DNA from: Gammaproteobacteria bacterium
GTDB taxonomy: Bacteria; Pseudomonadota; Gammaproteobacteria; SZUA-229
NCBI GenBank assembly: GCA_026195895.1
Contig: JAPHRO010000044.1
Location: 1-37,402 of the forward strand
Direction: 5' to 3'
DNA length: 37,402 nt
A model generated the notes under the pieces. The model had not been told where the DNA came from and did not search any database. It worked only from the letters and a program-made list of their open reading frames with translations. Within the stretch, counting starts at the first letter, position 1. Every line of letters starts with the position of its first letter. Shown one piece after another: positions 15,453 to 23,500 of this stretch. A program made the position numbers and the translations under genes.

Positions 15453-16145
15453 TTACCCTTCAAACTCCCGCAAACCATCAACATCAAGTAGTGTAATCAC
15501 TTTACCTTTCACATTGATAAGTTCTCGCTTGCTCAGGTTTTTTAGAATACGAGAAAAAGTCTCTGGCTGAATTGACAGACGGGAAGCCACGATGCTCTTC
15601 GATGTGGTTAACTTGATTTCCACCACGTCATCGTCCATTTTGTCGACTGGCACCTGCTGCAGTAAATAATGCACCATACGAAAAGTCGCGTTCTGCAGAG
15701 TCAGATAATCAATTTCATTAAGCCGCTGATGCAGACGCTTACTCATATCTGCCAGCAGGTGAAAACAGGCCTCTTTGGATTCTTCCAGTATTTTTATGAA
15801 GGTATTAGAATCAAAAGCCATGAGTTCGGTATTGCCTATGGCTTCAGCATTCAGTGGGTAGTTCCGTTCTTCCATAAAAATGACCGCCTCGGCAAAAGTC
15901 TGGCCTGGCTGTACGACCTCGATAACTCGCTCGCTGCCTTCTAAGGAAACACGGTACAATTTGATCTGGCCATTGATAACCTGGTAAAAGCGATCTGCAT
16001 GTTGCCCCTGCTCGAACAGGTGCTCCCCATCGGATAAGGTCACCAGGCGTAAAGTTTTACTAATGGAATCTAACTGCTCGCTATTGAGGCCGGCAAGCAA
16101 ATGGTGGCCACGAAGATCATCACAGGAAAATGTTTTTGTGCTCAT
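15453..16145 (-). CDS. dnr: CRP/FNR-family regulator, DNR type
   Basis: This 230-residue transcription factor likely activates denitrification genes. Residues about 12-130 form the cyclic-nucleotide-like sensor domain, a long dimer helix follows, and the HTH lies at about 175-200 (SKSIVASRLSIQPETFSRILKNL). It lacks the N-terminal cysteine cluster of FNR/ANR, so it should not sense oxygen by a [4Fe-4S] cluster. DNR proteins bind heme and sense nitric oxide; phrases such as FYQVINGQIKLYR, NATFRMVHYLL and LSIQPETFSRI closely match DNR. It is the obvious activator for the box at 7301. A further box at 16259 lies in its own promoter region. Its 3' end faces the 54-residue ORF. Confidence 0.85.
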   Translation of the reverse strand: MSTKTFSCDDLRGHHLLAGLNSEQLDSISKTLRLVTLSDGEHLFEQGQHADRFYQVINGQIKLYRVSLEGSERVIEVVQPGQTFAEAVIFMEERNYPLNAEAIGNTELMAFDSNTFIKILEESKEACFHLLADMSKRLHQRLNEIDYLTLQNATFRMVHYLLQQVPVDKMDDDVVEIKLTTSKSIVASRLSIQPETFSRILKNLSKRELINVKGKVITLLDVDGLREFEG

Positions 16146-16258
16146 AGATTGGTCGGTAATGAATTATCAGACTGGTTGTTGTTGTATTTAAGTCGTTGAA
16201 TACTAAGCTTATTGTCTTAAAATGAAAAGCACAAACTGATGAAATGAACCAAATATTG

Positions 16259-16272
16259 TTGATTTCAGTCAA
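16259..16272. promoter_or_regulatory. FNR/DNR box between dnr and the glutaredoxin gene
   Basis: TTGATTTCAGTCAA matches TTGAT-N4-ATCAA with one mismatch. It is 114 nt before the dnr start and under 30 nt before the glutaredoxin start, so it fits activation of dnr (by itself or an ANR/FNR protein) and could block or overlap the promoter of the other gene. No clear -10 element was found to fix the start point. Confidence 0.55.
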
Positions 16273-16299
16273 AACCGTTAAATTATCCGGGTGTTGTTA

Positions 16300-16638
16300 G
16301 TGAAAAATCCACTCATAGTTATTGCTGCGCTGTTTCTGGCAAGTTATTTTATTGTAGATCAACTGGCTAACCAGGGTCTGTCTGACGAGCCAGTGGTGCT
16401 GCACAAAAATAATCCCCCTGAAATCATCATGTTCGGTACGCCTGGCTGTACGTTCTGCATACAGGCTCGACAATTTTTCGATAAGCATCAATTGCCTTAT
16501 ATCGAACATGACATCGAAAGCTCTGATAAACATCGACAACTGTTTTATATGATGGGCGGAAAAGGCACACCGCTAATCATTGTGAATAAACAAATTATTC
16601 ACGGCTTTGAAGAAGACTTAATTCGGCAAGAACTTTGA
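16300..16638 (+). CDS. Membrane-anchored glutaredoxin-like protein
   Basis: This protein of about 112 residues has an N-terminal hydrophobic anchor (PLIVIAALFLASYFIVDQL), then a glutaredoxin fold. The redox motif is CTFC (in FGTPGCTFCIQARQF), and the cis-proline region is GTPLIIVNKQIIHGF. It should act on disulfides or glutathione mixed disulfides at the periplasmic face of the membrane. No ATG fits: GTG at 16300, GTG at 16291 and TTG at 16294 are the options. I chose 16300 because the anchor begins there. It is divergent from dnr with a shared intergenic FNR/DNR box, which suggests a link with nitrosative or anaerobic conditions. Confidence 0.75.
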   Translation: MKNPLIVIAALFLASYFIVDQLANQGLSDEPVVLHKNNPPEIIMFGTPGCTFCIQARQFFDKHQLPYIEHDIESSDKHRQLFYMMGGKGTPLIIVNKQIIHGFEEDLIRQEL

Positions 16639-16688
16639 AAATTCTTCAGATCTATTTTTAATCCAGTAAACAAAGATACCCGCAGCGC

Positions 16689-17435
16689 CTAACGACACTG
16701 ACCAACAGCCGTTGAACGGCAACGCTGATAATCCACCCAATTGGCATCACCCAGCTCGGCAGCCTCGAACACAGCACCATCAATGATAGCTTCCCGCAAG
16801 GATGCTTTTCTCAGGTTGGCACCGCTGAAATTGGCGTCGGTCAGGTCGGCATTGTCCAGTTTTGCTCTGAATAGATTTGTTTTAATCAATGACGCGGATT
16901 CCATTTCGGCACCTTTCAAATTTGCCTGTTCAGCATTTGCCTGATCGAATATTGTTCTGATCAATGTTGCTCTTTCAAAATTTACTGCTGGCATGTTTGC
17001 CTGGCGAAAACTGGCAGCCGTTGCATTGGATTCATAAAACTCGGCATTATCCAGCTTTGCCTGAGTAAATGTAGCCTGCTTCAAATTAGCACGACTTAAA
17101 CGGGCGGCATTCATCCGTGCCTGACTAAAATCTGCCTGACTGGCTTCTACGCCGACTAATCGCGCCTGTTTTAATGATGCATTGGTAAAGCGGGCATTTT
17201 TTAAATTAGAAAAATTCAAATCTACATTATTCATTCGAGCACCAGAAAGATTCGCACCTTCAAGGTTGATCCGTTTCATGACCGCCTTCTGCAAATCAAC
17301 ACCCGATAAATCCACGCCTGATTTGTCACAGCCAGACCAGTTTACCCCCGGCGCTGGCGGATCGTCACATGCAGCCTGTACATTGGTGACAAGGCAAATC
17401 AGTAATACCAGTGACATTGTTTTCATTATTAACAA
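16689..17435 (-). CDS. Secreted pentapeptide-repeat protein
   Basis: This 248-residue protein begins with a signal peptide (about 1-21, VLLICLVTNVQA) and then carries A(D/N)Lxx-type pentapeptide repeats from about residue 35 to 225 (GVDLSGVDLQKAVM..., ANLSGARMNNVDLNF, ANLRKASLREA). Such repeats build a right-handed square helix; some cytoplasmic members mimic DNA, but an exported one is more likely structural or a binding protein. The TTG at 17435 has AAAGG five to six nt upstream, while the first ATG (17426) is spaced less well. The start lies inside the mnmC coding region, a 71-nt overlap. The C-terminus holds a Cys pair (CRSTAVGQC) that could form a disulfide. Confidence 0.85.
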   Translation of the reverse strand: MLIMKTMSLVLLICLVTNVQAACDDPPAPGVNWSGCDKSGVDLSGVDLQKAVMKRINLEGANLSGARMNNVDLNFSNLKNARFTNASLKQARLVGVEASQADFSQARMNAARLSRANLKQATFTQAKLDNAEFYESNATAASFRQANMPAVNFERATLIRTIFDQANAEQANLKGAEMESASLIKTNLFRAKLDNADLTDANFSGANLRKASLREAIIDGAVFEAAELGDANWVDYQRCRSTAVGQCR

Positions 17436-19371
17436 ATTGACCTTTCTTTAATGCGCGAATAATAAATCGCGCAGGATTAAGCGCATACTGAACCCGATTA
17501 GAAACACATTGAGGTTCATTGTTGATCTGGCTGGCAAGCAACTCTGCAGCCAAAAAGCAGGAGGTTAATCCCCGTGCACCATGACCTACATTAACATACA
17601 AACCATCCAGACACTGTGCCTCGGGATATTTTGTGGCCGCTTTTCCTTTTTGTAAATCGTGATACTGCTTGTTATAAAATTTGATATCGGCCACCGGCCC
17701 CACCAGTGGCATACGGTCCGGCGTTACGGCTCTTATTGCGGCACGGCCCTGTAATTTATAACTATCCAGTTCAAATATATCAGCTAACCAGTCATTTACA
17801 TCAGCCAGATTTTTAGCATGATCCGATTGTAGCAATTCAGTGGACAGGCTACCGGGTTCAAATGTAGCACCGCATACATGATAACCATTGATTGCCGGTG
17901 TGATATAGCCTTCGTAACATATCGCGGACTTGATGTTATTACTCTTTGCATTAACCGGCAGCAACGACAATTGACCTCGAACCGGCTGCAGAGCCAACCA
18001 GGATGTCTGCTGAAATGCCTTTACGGCTGCCGCATTTGCCAGCACAAGCACATCAGCTTCACCGAGTAATTGATTAGCCCCATCCTTTAACAACCAGTGA
18101 CTAGCTGATTTCTCAATTTGACCAACCTGCGTATTGCTATGAAGAACTATTTTCCCTGCTGCCTGCTGTAATATTTTTTTACACAATTCTGCCGGCGTAA
18201 AACATCCCGCTAATGGATAAAATAACGCATCCTCATCAACTTTCACACCGCATATTTCACTCGCCTGATTCGGCTTTACTACCTGCGCCAATTCTGGCGC
18301 ACAATTTAGTTTTTCTATCTGTTTTCGAATACGCTCACTGGATGCCAGTTGCACTACACCCGTCGACTGCCAGTTGAAATCGCTATTGGCTGTTTTAAAT
18401 TTATCCAGTTCATTGACAGCTTTGAAATATGCAGACGCATAAAATTCGGCATCGGCAGAATCATCAAGACTGATTCGAGGAAGCAGCACACCCAGGGGAT
18501 TACCTGAGGCTTCCATTGCAGGTTCAGCATGTTTTTCATAGAGATCAACCTGCCAGCCACTATTTGCAAGGAGCCAGGCCGTGGTAATACCCGCAATGCC
18601 ACCACCAATGATAGCGACATGCTTTCCAGCCACTGTATTCACCGGCACTTCAAACCAGGGCTGCTGGCTGGAATTGTTTTTTATTGCTCGCATTTCACCG
18701 GCAAGCATGTCACGTTTTTGGCCAAACCCCTTTACCTTATGTACCTCAAAACCCTGATCTGCAAGTCCTCTTCGTACAAAGCCCGCAGCGGTAAAGGTGC
18801 TGAAACGGGTGTGTTCATGACTTAGACGAGCAATCTGTTCAAATACCGAGTCTGTCCACATATCCGGGTTTTTCCCCGGCGCAAAGCCATCCAGATACCA
18901 GGCGTCTACCTGTGTTTTCATCTGGCATAACATTTCATTTACATCCCCCAGCATGAGCACCAGGGTCACGCGCCTGTTAAACAGGTGTAACGGGTGAAAC
19001 CCCTTTACTGCAGGTGGGTAAGCTGAAATAAACTCATTCAACAGTGGCTTAAATTCTGGCCAGACCGACAGCGCCTGCTGGATATCCGATTTTGACAGGG
19101 GAAATTTTTCTACTGAAAAATAATACAGATGGGCACTGGCACTCGAGGAGTTTAACCAGTGAACAACGGTGGTGAGAAAATTTAGCCCAGTACCGAAACC
19201 GGTTTCCCCGATAACAAACTGCTCACTGCCTTGCCAGCGCTCAGGCAGGCCGTTATTGTGTAAAAAAACATATTCTGTTTCGGCTATCCCTCCTTCTCTG
19301 GAAAAATACACATCATCGAACACAGAACTAACCGGTTGACCTTGCTGCCATTCTATCTTCGCCTGTTTCAT
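17365..19371 (-). CDS. mnmC: Bifunctional tRNA mnm5s2U biosynthesis protein MnmC
   Basis: MnmC finishes the wobble modification mnm5s2U34 in tRNAs: the FAD-dependent oxidase domain removes the carboxymethyl part of cmnm5U, and the methyltransferase domain adds a methyl group. The 668-residue length is normal. The N-terminal SAM-binding region carries GETGFGTGLNF (about 56-66). The C-terminal half begins with the Rossmann FAD motif IIGGGIAGITTAWLL (about 253-267) and keeps the end motif GHGARGLTS. Its 3' end reaches 71 nt into the pentapeptide-repeat gene, with the last residues (CHQCTGCM) encoded there. The upstream gap of 43 nt is shared with the divergent TfoX-like gene. Confidence 0.95.
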   Translation of the reverse strand: MKQAKIEWQQGQPVSSVFDDVYFSREGGIAETEYVFLHNNGLPERWQGSEQFVIGETGFGTGLNFLTTVVHWLNSSSASAHLYYFSVEKFPLSKSDIQQALSVWPEFKPLLNEFISAYPPAVKGFHPLHLFNRRVTLVLMLGDVNEMLCQMKTQVDAWYLDGFAPGKNPDMWTDSVFEQIARLSHEHTRFSTFTAAGFVRRGLADQGFEVHKVKGFGQKRDMLAGEMRAIKNNSSQQPWFEVPVNTVAGKHVAIIGGGIAGITTAWLLANSGWQVDLYEKHAEPAMEASGNPLGVLLPRISLDDSADAEFYASAYFKAVNELDKFKTANSDFNWQSTGVVQLASSERIRKQIEKLNCAPELAQVVKPNQASEICGVKVDEDALFYPLAGCFTPAELCKKILQQAAGKIVLHSNTQVGQIEKSASHWLLKDGANQLLGEADVLVLANAAAVKAFQQTSWLALQPVRGQLSLLPVNAKSNNIKSAICYEGYITPAINGYHVCGATFEPGSLSTELLQSDHAKNLADVNDWLADIFELDSYKLQGRAAIRAVTPDRMPLVGPVADIKFYNKQYHDLQKGKAATKYPEAQCLDGLYVNVGHGARGLTSCFLAAELLASQINNEPQCVSNRVQYALNPARFIIRALKKGQFVNNENNVTGITDLPCHQCTGCM

Positions 19372-19378
19372 ACGCTAG

Positions 19379-19386
19379 ATTATACT
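19379..19386. promoter_or_regulatory. Overlapping divergent -10 elements between mnmC and the TfoX-like gene
   Basis: The minus strand reads TATAAT at 19384-19379 and the plus strand TATACT at 19381-19386. For mnmC the start point would fall on or next to the A of the ATG at 19371, so the mRNA could be leaderless, and indeed no ribosome-binding site is seen. For the plus strand the leader would be about 20 nt. No good -35 box was found for either. Confidence 0.4.
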
Positions 19387-19414
19387 ACCCAGAATCACCA
19401 GTTACTGGCTTATC

Positions 19415-19660
19415 ATGTCAAAAATACCCTTATCAAAATTAAAAAACCCGGGTTCCAGACGCGAGCAATGGCTAAATGCCATCGGCGTATATTCACGCCA
19501 GGATCTTGAGGATACTGGTGCAGTGGACTGCGGTAAGATACCTGAAGCTCAAGGATATAATATCAGCTTGAATCTGGCCAATGCCATTGAAGCGCGCTGC
19601 GCAACATCCACTGGATCCAATTATCTGCTGAGCCCAAACAGCAATCTAAAGACAGCCTGA
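19415..19660 (+). CDS. TfoX C-terminal-domain-like protein (81 aa)
   Basis: The first 45 residues (LSKLKNPGSRREQWLNAIGVYSRQDLEDTGAVD) match the C-terminal helix-hairpin-helix-like domain of TfoX/Sxy competence regulators, which also occurs as a stand-alone protein; the N-terminal TfoX domain is absent. The rest is unremarkable. The stop codon touches the hpnC start (TGAATG), so it heads the squalene operon and is likely co-translated with it. Whether it regulates or merely shares transcription is unknown. Confidence 0.65.
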   Translation: MSKIPLSKLKNPGSRREQWLNAIGVYSRQDLEDTGAVDCGKIPEAQGYNISLNLANAIEARCATSTGSNYLLSPNSNLKTA

Positions 19661-20515
19661 ATGAATAAATTAACAAAAGCAGCCTATGGCCATTGCCTGG
19701 CAATTGCACGCAGTCACTATGAAAATTTCCCAGTCGCCTCCTGGTTTCTGCCTCGCCGCATGCGTTTACCCATCGCCGCCATTTACGCCTTTGCCCGCAA
19801 AGCAGATGATTATGCTGATGAAGGCGATCTGGACGATTCATCCCGCATTGCCGAACTGGACAAGATGGGCCGTGACCTCGATGCCTGCTATGCGGATACA
19901 CCACCAGATGATCCCATTTTTATTGCGCTGACCGATTCTATTCAGCGCTTTCATTTACCCGCTGAAGCCTTCCATGACCTGTTGTCTGCCTTTAAGCAGG
20001 ACGTGACGACAAAGCGCTACGCAGACTTTGGTGAGTTAATGAACTATTGTCGCCGCTCTGCCAACCCTATAGGACGCCTGCTGCTGCACCTGCATGGTCA
20101 GCCCAATCGCCAGCTACTCGGCCATTCAGATGCCCTGTGCAGTGCTTTACAGCTAATTAACTTCTATCAGGACATGGCCCAGGACTATGACGAAATGGCA
20201 CGCATTTACATTCCCCAGGATGAAATTCGAGCAGCTTTTGTCAACGACAGTTATTTCAAAAACCGTATTACAGATGGCCCGATGATCCTGTTGATGCGTA
20301 AACAGTTTCAGCGTGCCAACAAATTACTCAATGCTGGTGCCCCACTGGGTAAAAAACTCAAGGGCCGATTTGGTTTCGAAATTCGCCTGATCACGGCTGC
20401 GGGTTCAAGAGTATTGCAGAAACTGGATAGCCAGCAGAATGATGTATTTAGTCGACCCCGGCTGAATTTCTCTGACTGGTTATGGGTATTCTGGAAAGCA
20501 CTGCGGGCCAAATAA
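19661..20515 (+). CDS. hpnC: Hydroxysqualene synthase HpnC
   Basis: HpnC turns presqualene diphosphate into hydroxysqualene, the second step of the bacterial three-enzyme route to squalene. The 284-residue protein belongs to the trans-isoprenyl squalene/phytoene synthase family. The two aspartate-rich motifs read ARKADDYADE (about 44-53) and NFYQDMAQDYDE (about 168-179), the second less acidic than in classical enzymes, as usual for HpnC. It directly abuts the TfoX-like gene and is followed by hpnD after 18 nt. Confidence 0.92.
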   Translation: MNKLTKAAYGHCLAIARSHYENFPVASWFLPRRMRLPIAAIYAFARKADDYADEGDLDDSSRIAELDKMGRDLDACYADTPPDDPIFIALTDSIQRFHLPAEAFHDLLSAFKQDVTTKRYADFGELMNYCRRSANPIGRLLLHLHGQPNRQLLGHSDALCSALQLINFYQDMAQDYDEMARIYIPQDEIRAAFVNDSYFKNRITDGPMILLMRKQFQRANKLLNAGAPLGKKLKGRFGFEIRLITAAGSRVLQKLDSQQNDVFSRPRLNFSDWLWVFWKALRAK

Positions 20516-20533
20516 CTGCTAGAATGACCTCCC

Positions 20534-21400
20534 ATGAATCCAGACATCTACTGCCAGGAAAAAACAGCCAATAGCGGCTCCAGTTTTTACTATAGCTTTC
20601 GTTTTCTGCCCAAATTACAACGCCGGGCCATTACCGCCCTCTATGCTTTTTGCAGAGAAGTTGATGATGTTGTCGATGAATGCAATGACGAAGCCATTGC
20701 CCGCACAAAACTTAACTGGTGGCGTAGCGAAATCGCCAGTCTGTACGCGGGCAAACCCCAGCATCCAGTGACTCATGCCCTACTGCCCCTGCTCGACGAA
20801 TTTAATCTGGCCGAGGAATACCTGATGGAAATCATTGATGGCATGGAAATGGATCTGGATTACCATAGCTATCCGAGTTTCAAGGATTTATCCCTGTACT
20901 GTTATCGTGTCGCCAGCGTAGTTGGTCTGCTGGCGGCTGAAATATTTGGCTATAAAGATCGCATGACCCAGCGTTATGCCCACGACCTTGGCATGGCATT
21001 CCAGTTAACCAATATCTTGCGTGATGTCCGTGAAGACGCTGAACGCGGCCGGGTTTATATTCCGGCCGACGAACTGAAGCAGTTTGGCGTCAGCATTCAG
21101 GATTTGCATCGCCCCATCACTTCTGATGCCGTCAAAGCATTGTTTCAGCATCAGGCCAGTCGAGCACGGGAATATTACCAGAAAGCCTATAATAATCTTC
21201 CGGAACAGGACCGTTACAATCAACGCACCGGGCTAATGATGGCTGAAATATACAGCTCTCTGCTGGCTGAAATTGAAGACGATGGTTTTCGAGTCCTTGA
21301 GCATAAAATCAAACTCACGCCGCTGCGTAAACTATGGCTGGCATGGACAGTAGCGCGGCGCGAAAAAAAACGTTACACAAAGTATTTACAAGCTAAATGA
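20534..21400 (+). CDS. hpnD: Presqualene diphosphate synthase HpnD
   Basis: HpnD joins two farnesyl diphosphates to presqualene diphosphate, the first committed step. The 288-residue protein has both full aspartate-rich motifs, CREVDDVVDE (about 40-49) and TNILRDVREDAERGRVYIP (about 160-178), and the family landmarks YCYRVASVVGLLA. No clear ribosome-binding site precedes the ATG, consistent with coupling to hpnC. The last codons overlap the hpnE start (ATGA at 21397). Confidence 0.94.
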   Translation: MNPDIYCQEKTANSGSSFYYSFRFLPKLQRRAITALYAFCREVDDVVDECNDEAIARTKLNWWRSEIASLYAGKPQHPVTHALLPLLDEFNLAEEYLMEIIDGMEMDLDYHSYPSFKDLSLYCYRVASVVGLLAAEIFGYKDRMTQRYAHDLGMAFQLTNILRDVREDAERGRVYIPADELKQFGVSIQDLHRPITSDAVKALFQHQASRAREYYQKAYNNLPEQDRYNQRTGLMMAEIYSSLLAEIEDDGFRVLEHKIKLTPLRKLWLAWTVARREKKRYTKYLQAK

Positions 21401-22722
21401 CAAAACATGTAACTATCGTGGGTGCTGGCTGGGCAGGTCTGACTGCCGCGGTTGAACTCAGTCGCCATGGCATTCCAGTAACAGTGTATGAATCTGCGCG
21501 CCAGCTCGGCGGTCGTGCCAGAAGCGTTGATTATGGCAATACCATGCTGGATAACGGCCAGCATTTAATGATCGGTGCTTATCATCAGATGCTGAATACC
21601 CTGAAAATCATTGGTGTCGAAGAAGATGATGTCTTTTTACGACTGTCACAGCGATTAAAAATACTGGATTTTAAAATGGGCAATATCGCATTCGATTTAA
21701 AGCTGCCCAAACTTCCCTCCCCGTTCCATTTGCTGACCGGTGTAATCACATGCCCATCGCTCAACTGGCGTGAAAAACTGATTACCCTGTTGCGTTTTAA
21801 TCGTCTGCTAAAAAATAAAATTCAGCAGGATCTGTCGGTGTCTCAGTGGCTTACCGCTGCCCGTCTGCCTGAAAGATATGTAAATTACCTGCTCAAACCG
21901 CTCTGTCTCGCCGCCCTGACAACACATCCAGATATGGCATCGGCAAAAGCTTTTCAAAACGTTTTGCAGCAGACATTTAACGGTCCAGCGAAGAATACTG
22001 ACTTATTGATCTCTAAAATCGATCTGGGCAATGTATTTCCTGCGGCGGCAAAAAAATACATTGAATCACAGGGTGGCCGAGTCCTGGTTGAACACAGGCT
22101 TGAGGCCATTCAGATTAAAAATAACAACATTGCATCCGTACTGATTAACGGTGAGACAATATCCATAGATCAGTTAATTCTGGCAATGCCTGCCCAGGCC
22201 AGTTTAAAACTGATGTCTCAACTCGATGAGCTGAAACCCAGCTATCAGCAACTCACATTACTGGAACATGAACCCATTACCACCATTTATTTGCAGTTCG
22301 AAAAACACGTCAGCCTGGAACTACCCATGCTCGGCGTAGTTAATGCCATCACTGAATGGGTATTCGAACGCAAACAATATGGGCAGCCTGATATGCTAGC
22401 GGTAGTTCTCAGTGCTCATGGCGAACACCTCGCCTTGAGCAAACAGACTTTGACGGAAAAAATCAACCGTGAATTAGCGCACCTGATACCCGATCTGCCC
22501 AATGTCATATCATCGGTCATCATTCGAGAAAAAAGAGCCGCCATACAGTGCAGCCCCAATGTTGATAAAAATCGGCCTTCAATTAAAACCGCGGTAGATA
22601 ATCTTTACCTGTGCGGAGACTATGTTTATATTGAAGAAAAAAATCACTCCGGATTGCCTTCAACACTCGAAGGTGCCATGCGCTGTGGTGTAAAATGCGC
22701 ACAACTAGTCATACAGGATTGA
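21397..22722 (+). CDS. hpnE: Hydroxysqualene dehydroxylase HpnE
   Basis: HpnE is a flavoprotein amine-oxidase/phytoene-desaturase relative that reduces hydroxysqualene to squalene. The 441-residue protein opens with the FAD dinucleotide motif VTIVGAGWAGLTAAVEL and ESARQLGGRARS, and closes with the FAD-binding LYLCGDYV and LPSTLEGAMRCG. The three enzymes HpnD, HpnC and HpnE form the full route from farnesyl diphosphate to squalene. A squalene-hopene cyclase would be needed for hopanoids but is not in the window. The next gene starts two nt after its stop. Confidence 0.94.
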   Translation: MTKHVTIVGAGWAGLTAAVELSRHGIPVTVYESARQLGGRARSVDYGNTMLDNGQHLMIGAYHQMLNTLKIIGVEEDDVFLRLSQRLKILDFKMGNIAFDLKLPKLPSPFHLLTGVITCPSLNWREKLITLLRFNRLLKNKIQQDLSVSQWLTAARLPERYVNYLLKPLCLAALTTHPDMASAKAFQNVLQQTFNGPAKNTDLLISKIDLGNVFPAAAKKYIESQGGRVLVEHRLEAIQIKNNNIASVLINGETISIDQLILAMPAQASLKLMSQLDELKPSYQQLTLLEHEPITTIYLQFEKHVSLELPMLGVVNAITEWVFERKQYGQPDMLAVVLSAHGEHLALSKQTLTEKINRELAHLIPDLPNVISSVIIREKRAAIQCSPNVDKNRPSIKTAVDNLYLCGDYVYIEEKNHSGLPSTLEGAMRCGVKCAQLVIQD

Positions 22723-22724
22723 AC

Positions 22725-23453
22725 ATGCAATATCAGGCTCCAGCAGATTTACTCAAAGACAAAATTATTCTCGTAACCGGTGCCGGGGACGGTATCGGCA
22801 AGGTGGCTGCCAAAACATTTGCCGCCCACGGCGCTACTGTTGTCTTGCTGGGGCGCACCATCCATAAACTGGAAGATGTCTACGATGAAATCGTGCAGGC
22901 TGGCTCGCCGGAACCGGCCATCTATCCACTAAACCTGGAAGGCGCCACGCCAAAAGATTATGAGGATTTGGCAAATACCCTGGATGAGCAATTTGGCGCG
23001 CTGCACGGTCTGTTGCATAACGCAGCCTTTCTCGGTGCCAGTACGCCGATCAGGCAATACGATATTGATCTCTGGTATAAGGTAATGCAGGTTAACTTGA
23101 ATGCGCCTTTCCTGCTCACTCAGGCGGTATTACCCTTAATGGAAAAAACACCCGATTCATCGATCCTGTTTACAGTGGATGATAAATCATCAGCTTACTG
23201 GGGTGCTTATGGTATATCCAAAGACGCTCTGGTTAGTTTTATGAAAATATTATCGGATGAAATGAATTCAGATATTGTTGTAAAGGTTAATGCGATTGAT
23301 CCAGGGCCAGTAAGAACGCCATTGCGGATTAAAGCATTTCCAGGCACGAATCCAAATGAAATGGCCCAGCCCGATTCAATTATGAACAGCTATCTGTATT
23401 TAATGGGTACTGATAATTATGACACCGGGAAGATATTTAAAGCCCAGGACTAA
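22725..23453 (+). CDS. yciK: YciK-type short-chain dehydrogenase
   Basis: This 242-residue SDR is NAD(P)-dependent. The cofactor loop is TGAGDGIGK (about 19-27), the strand motif is HNAAFLGA, and the catalytic Tyr-Lys pair is in YGISK, with the Ser preceding it in DDKSSAYWGA. YciK orthologues have no settled substrate. I start at the ATG at 22725, preceded by AGGA and two nt after hpnE, rather than at an upstream in-frame ATG inside hpnE. Although it joins the hpn operon here, yciK normally sits near rluB, and rluB is indeed close by on the other strand. Confidence 0.88.
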   Translation: MQYQAPADLLKDKIILVTGAGDGIGKVAAKTFAAHGATVVLLGRTIHKLEDVYDEIVQAGSPEPAIYPLNLEGATPKDYEDLANTLDEQFGALHGLLHNAAFLGASTPIRQYDIDLWYKVMQVNLNAPFLLTQAVLPLMEKTPDSSILFTVDDKSSAYWGAYGISKDALVSFMKILSDEMNSDIVVKVNAIDPGPVRTPLRIKAFPGTNPNEMAQPDSIMNSYLYLMGTDNYDTGKIFKAQD

Positions 23454-23468
23454 CCCGAATTTTCTATG

Positions 23469-23488
23469 GGGTGAATGTTAGTTCACCC
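23469..23488. terminator. Hairpin between convergent SDR and thioredoxin-like genes
   Basis: GGGTGAA (23469-23475) and TTCACCC (23482-23488) form a perfect 7-bp stem with a 6-nt loop in the 47-nt gap between the two stop codons. No strong T tract follows on either strand, so its strength as a terminator is uncertain. Confidence 0.5.
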
Positions 23489-23500
23489 TGCTGAAAAACA

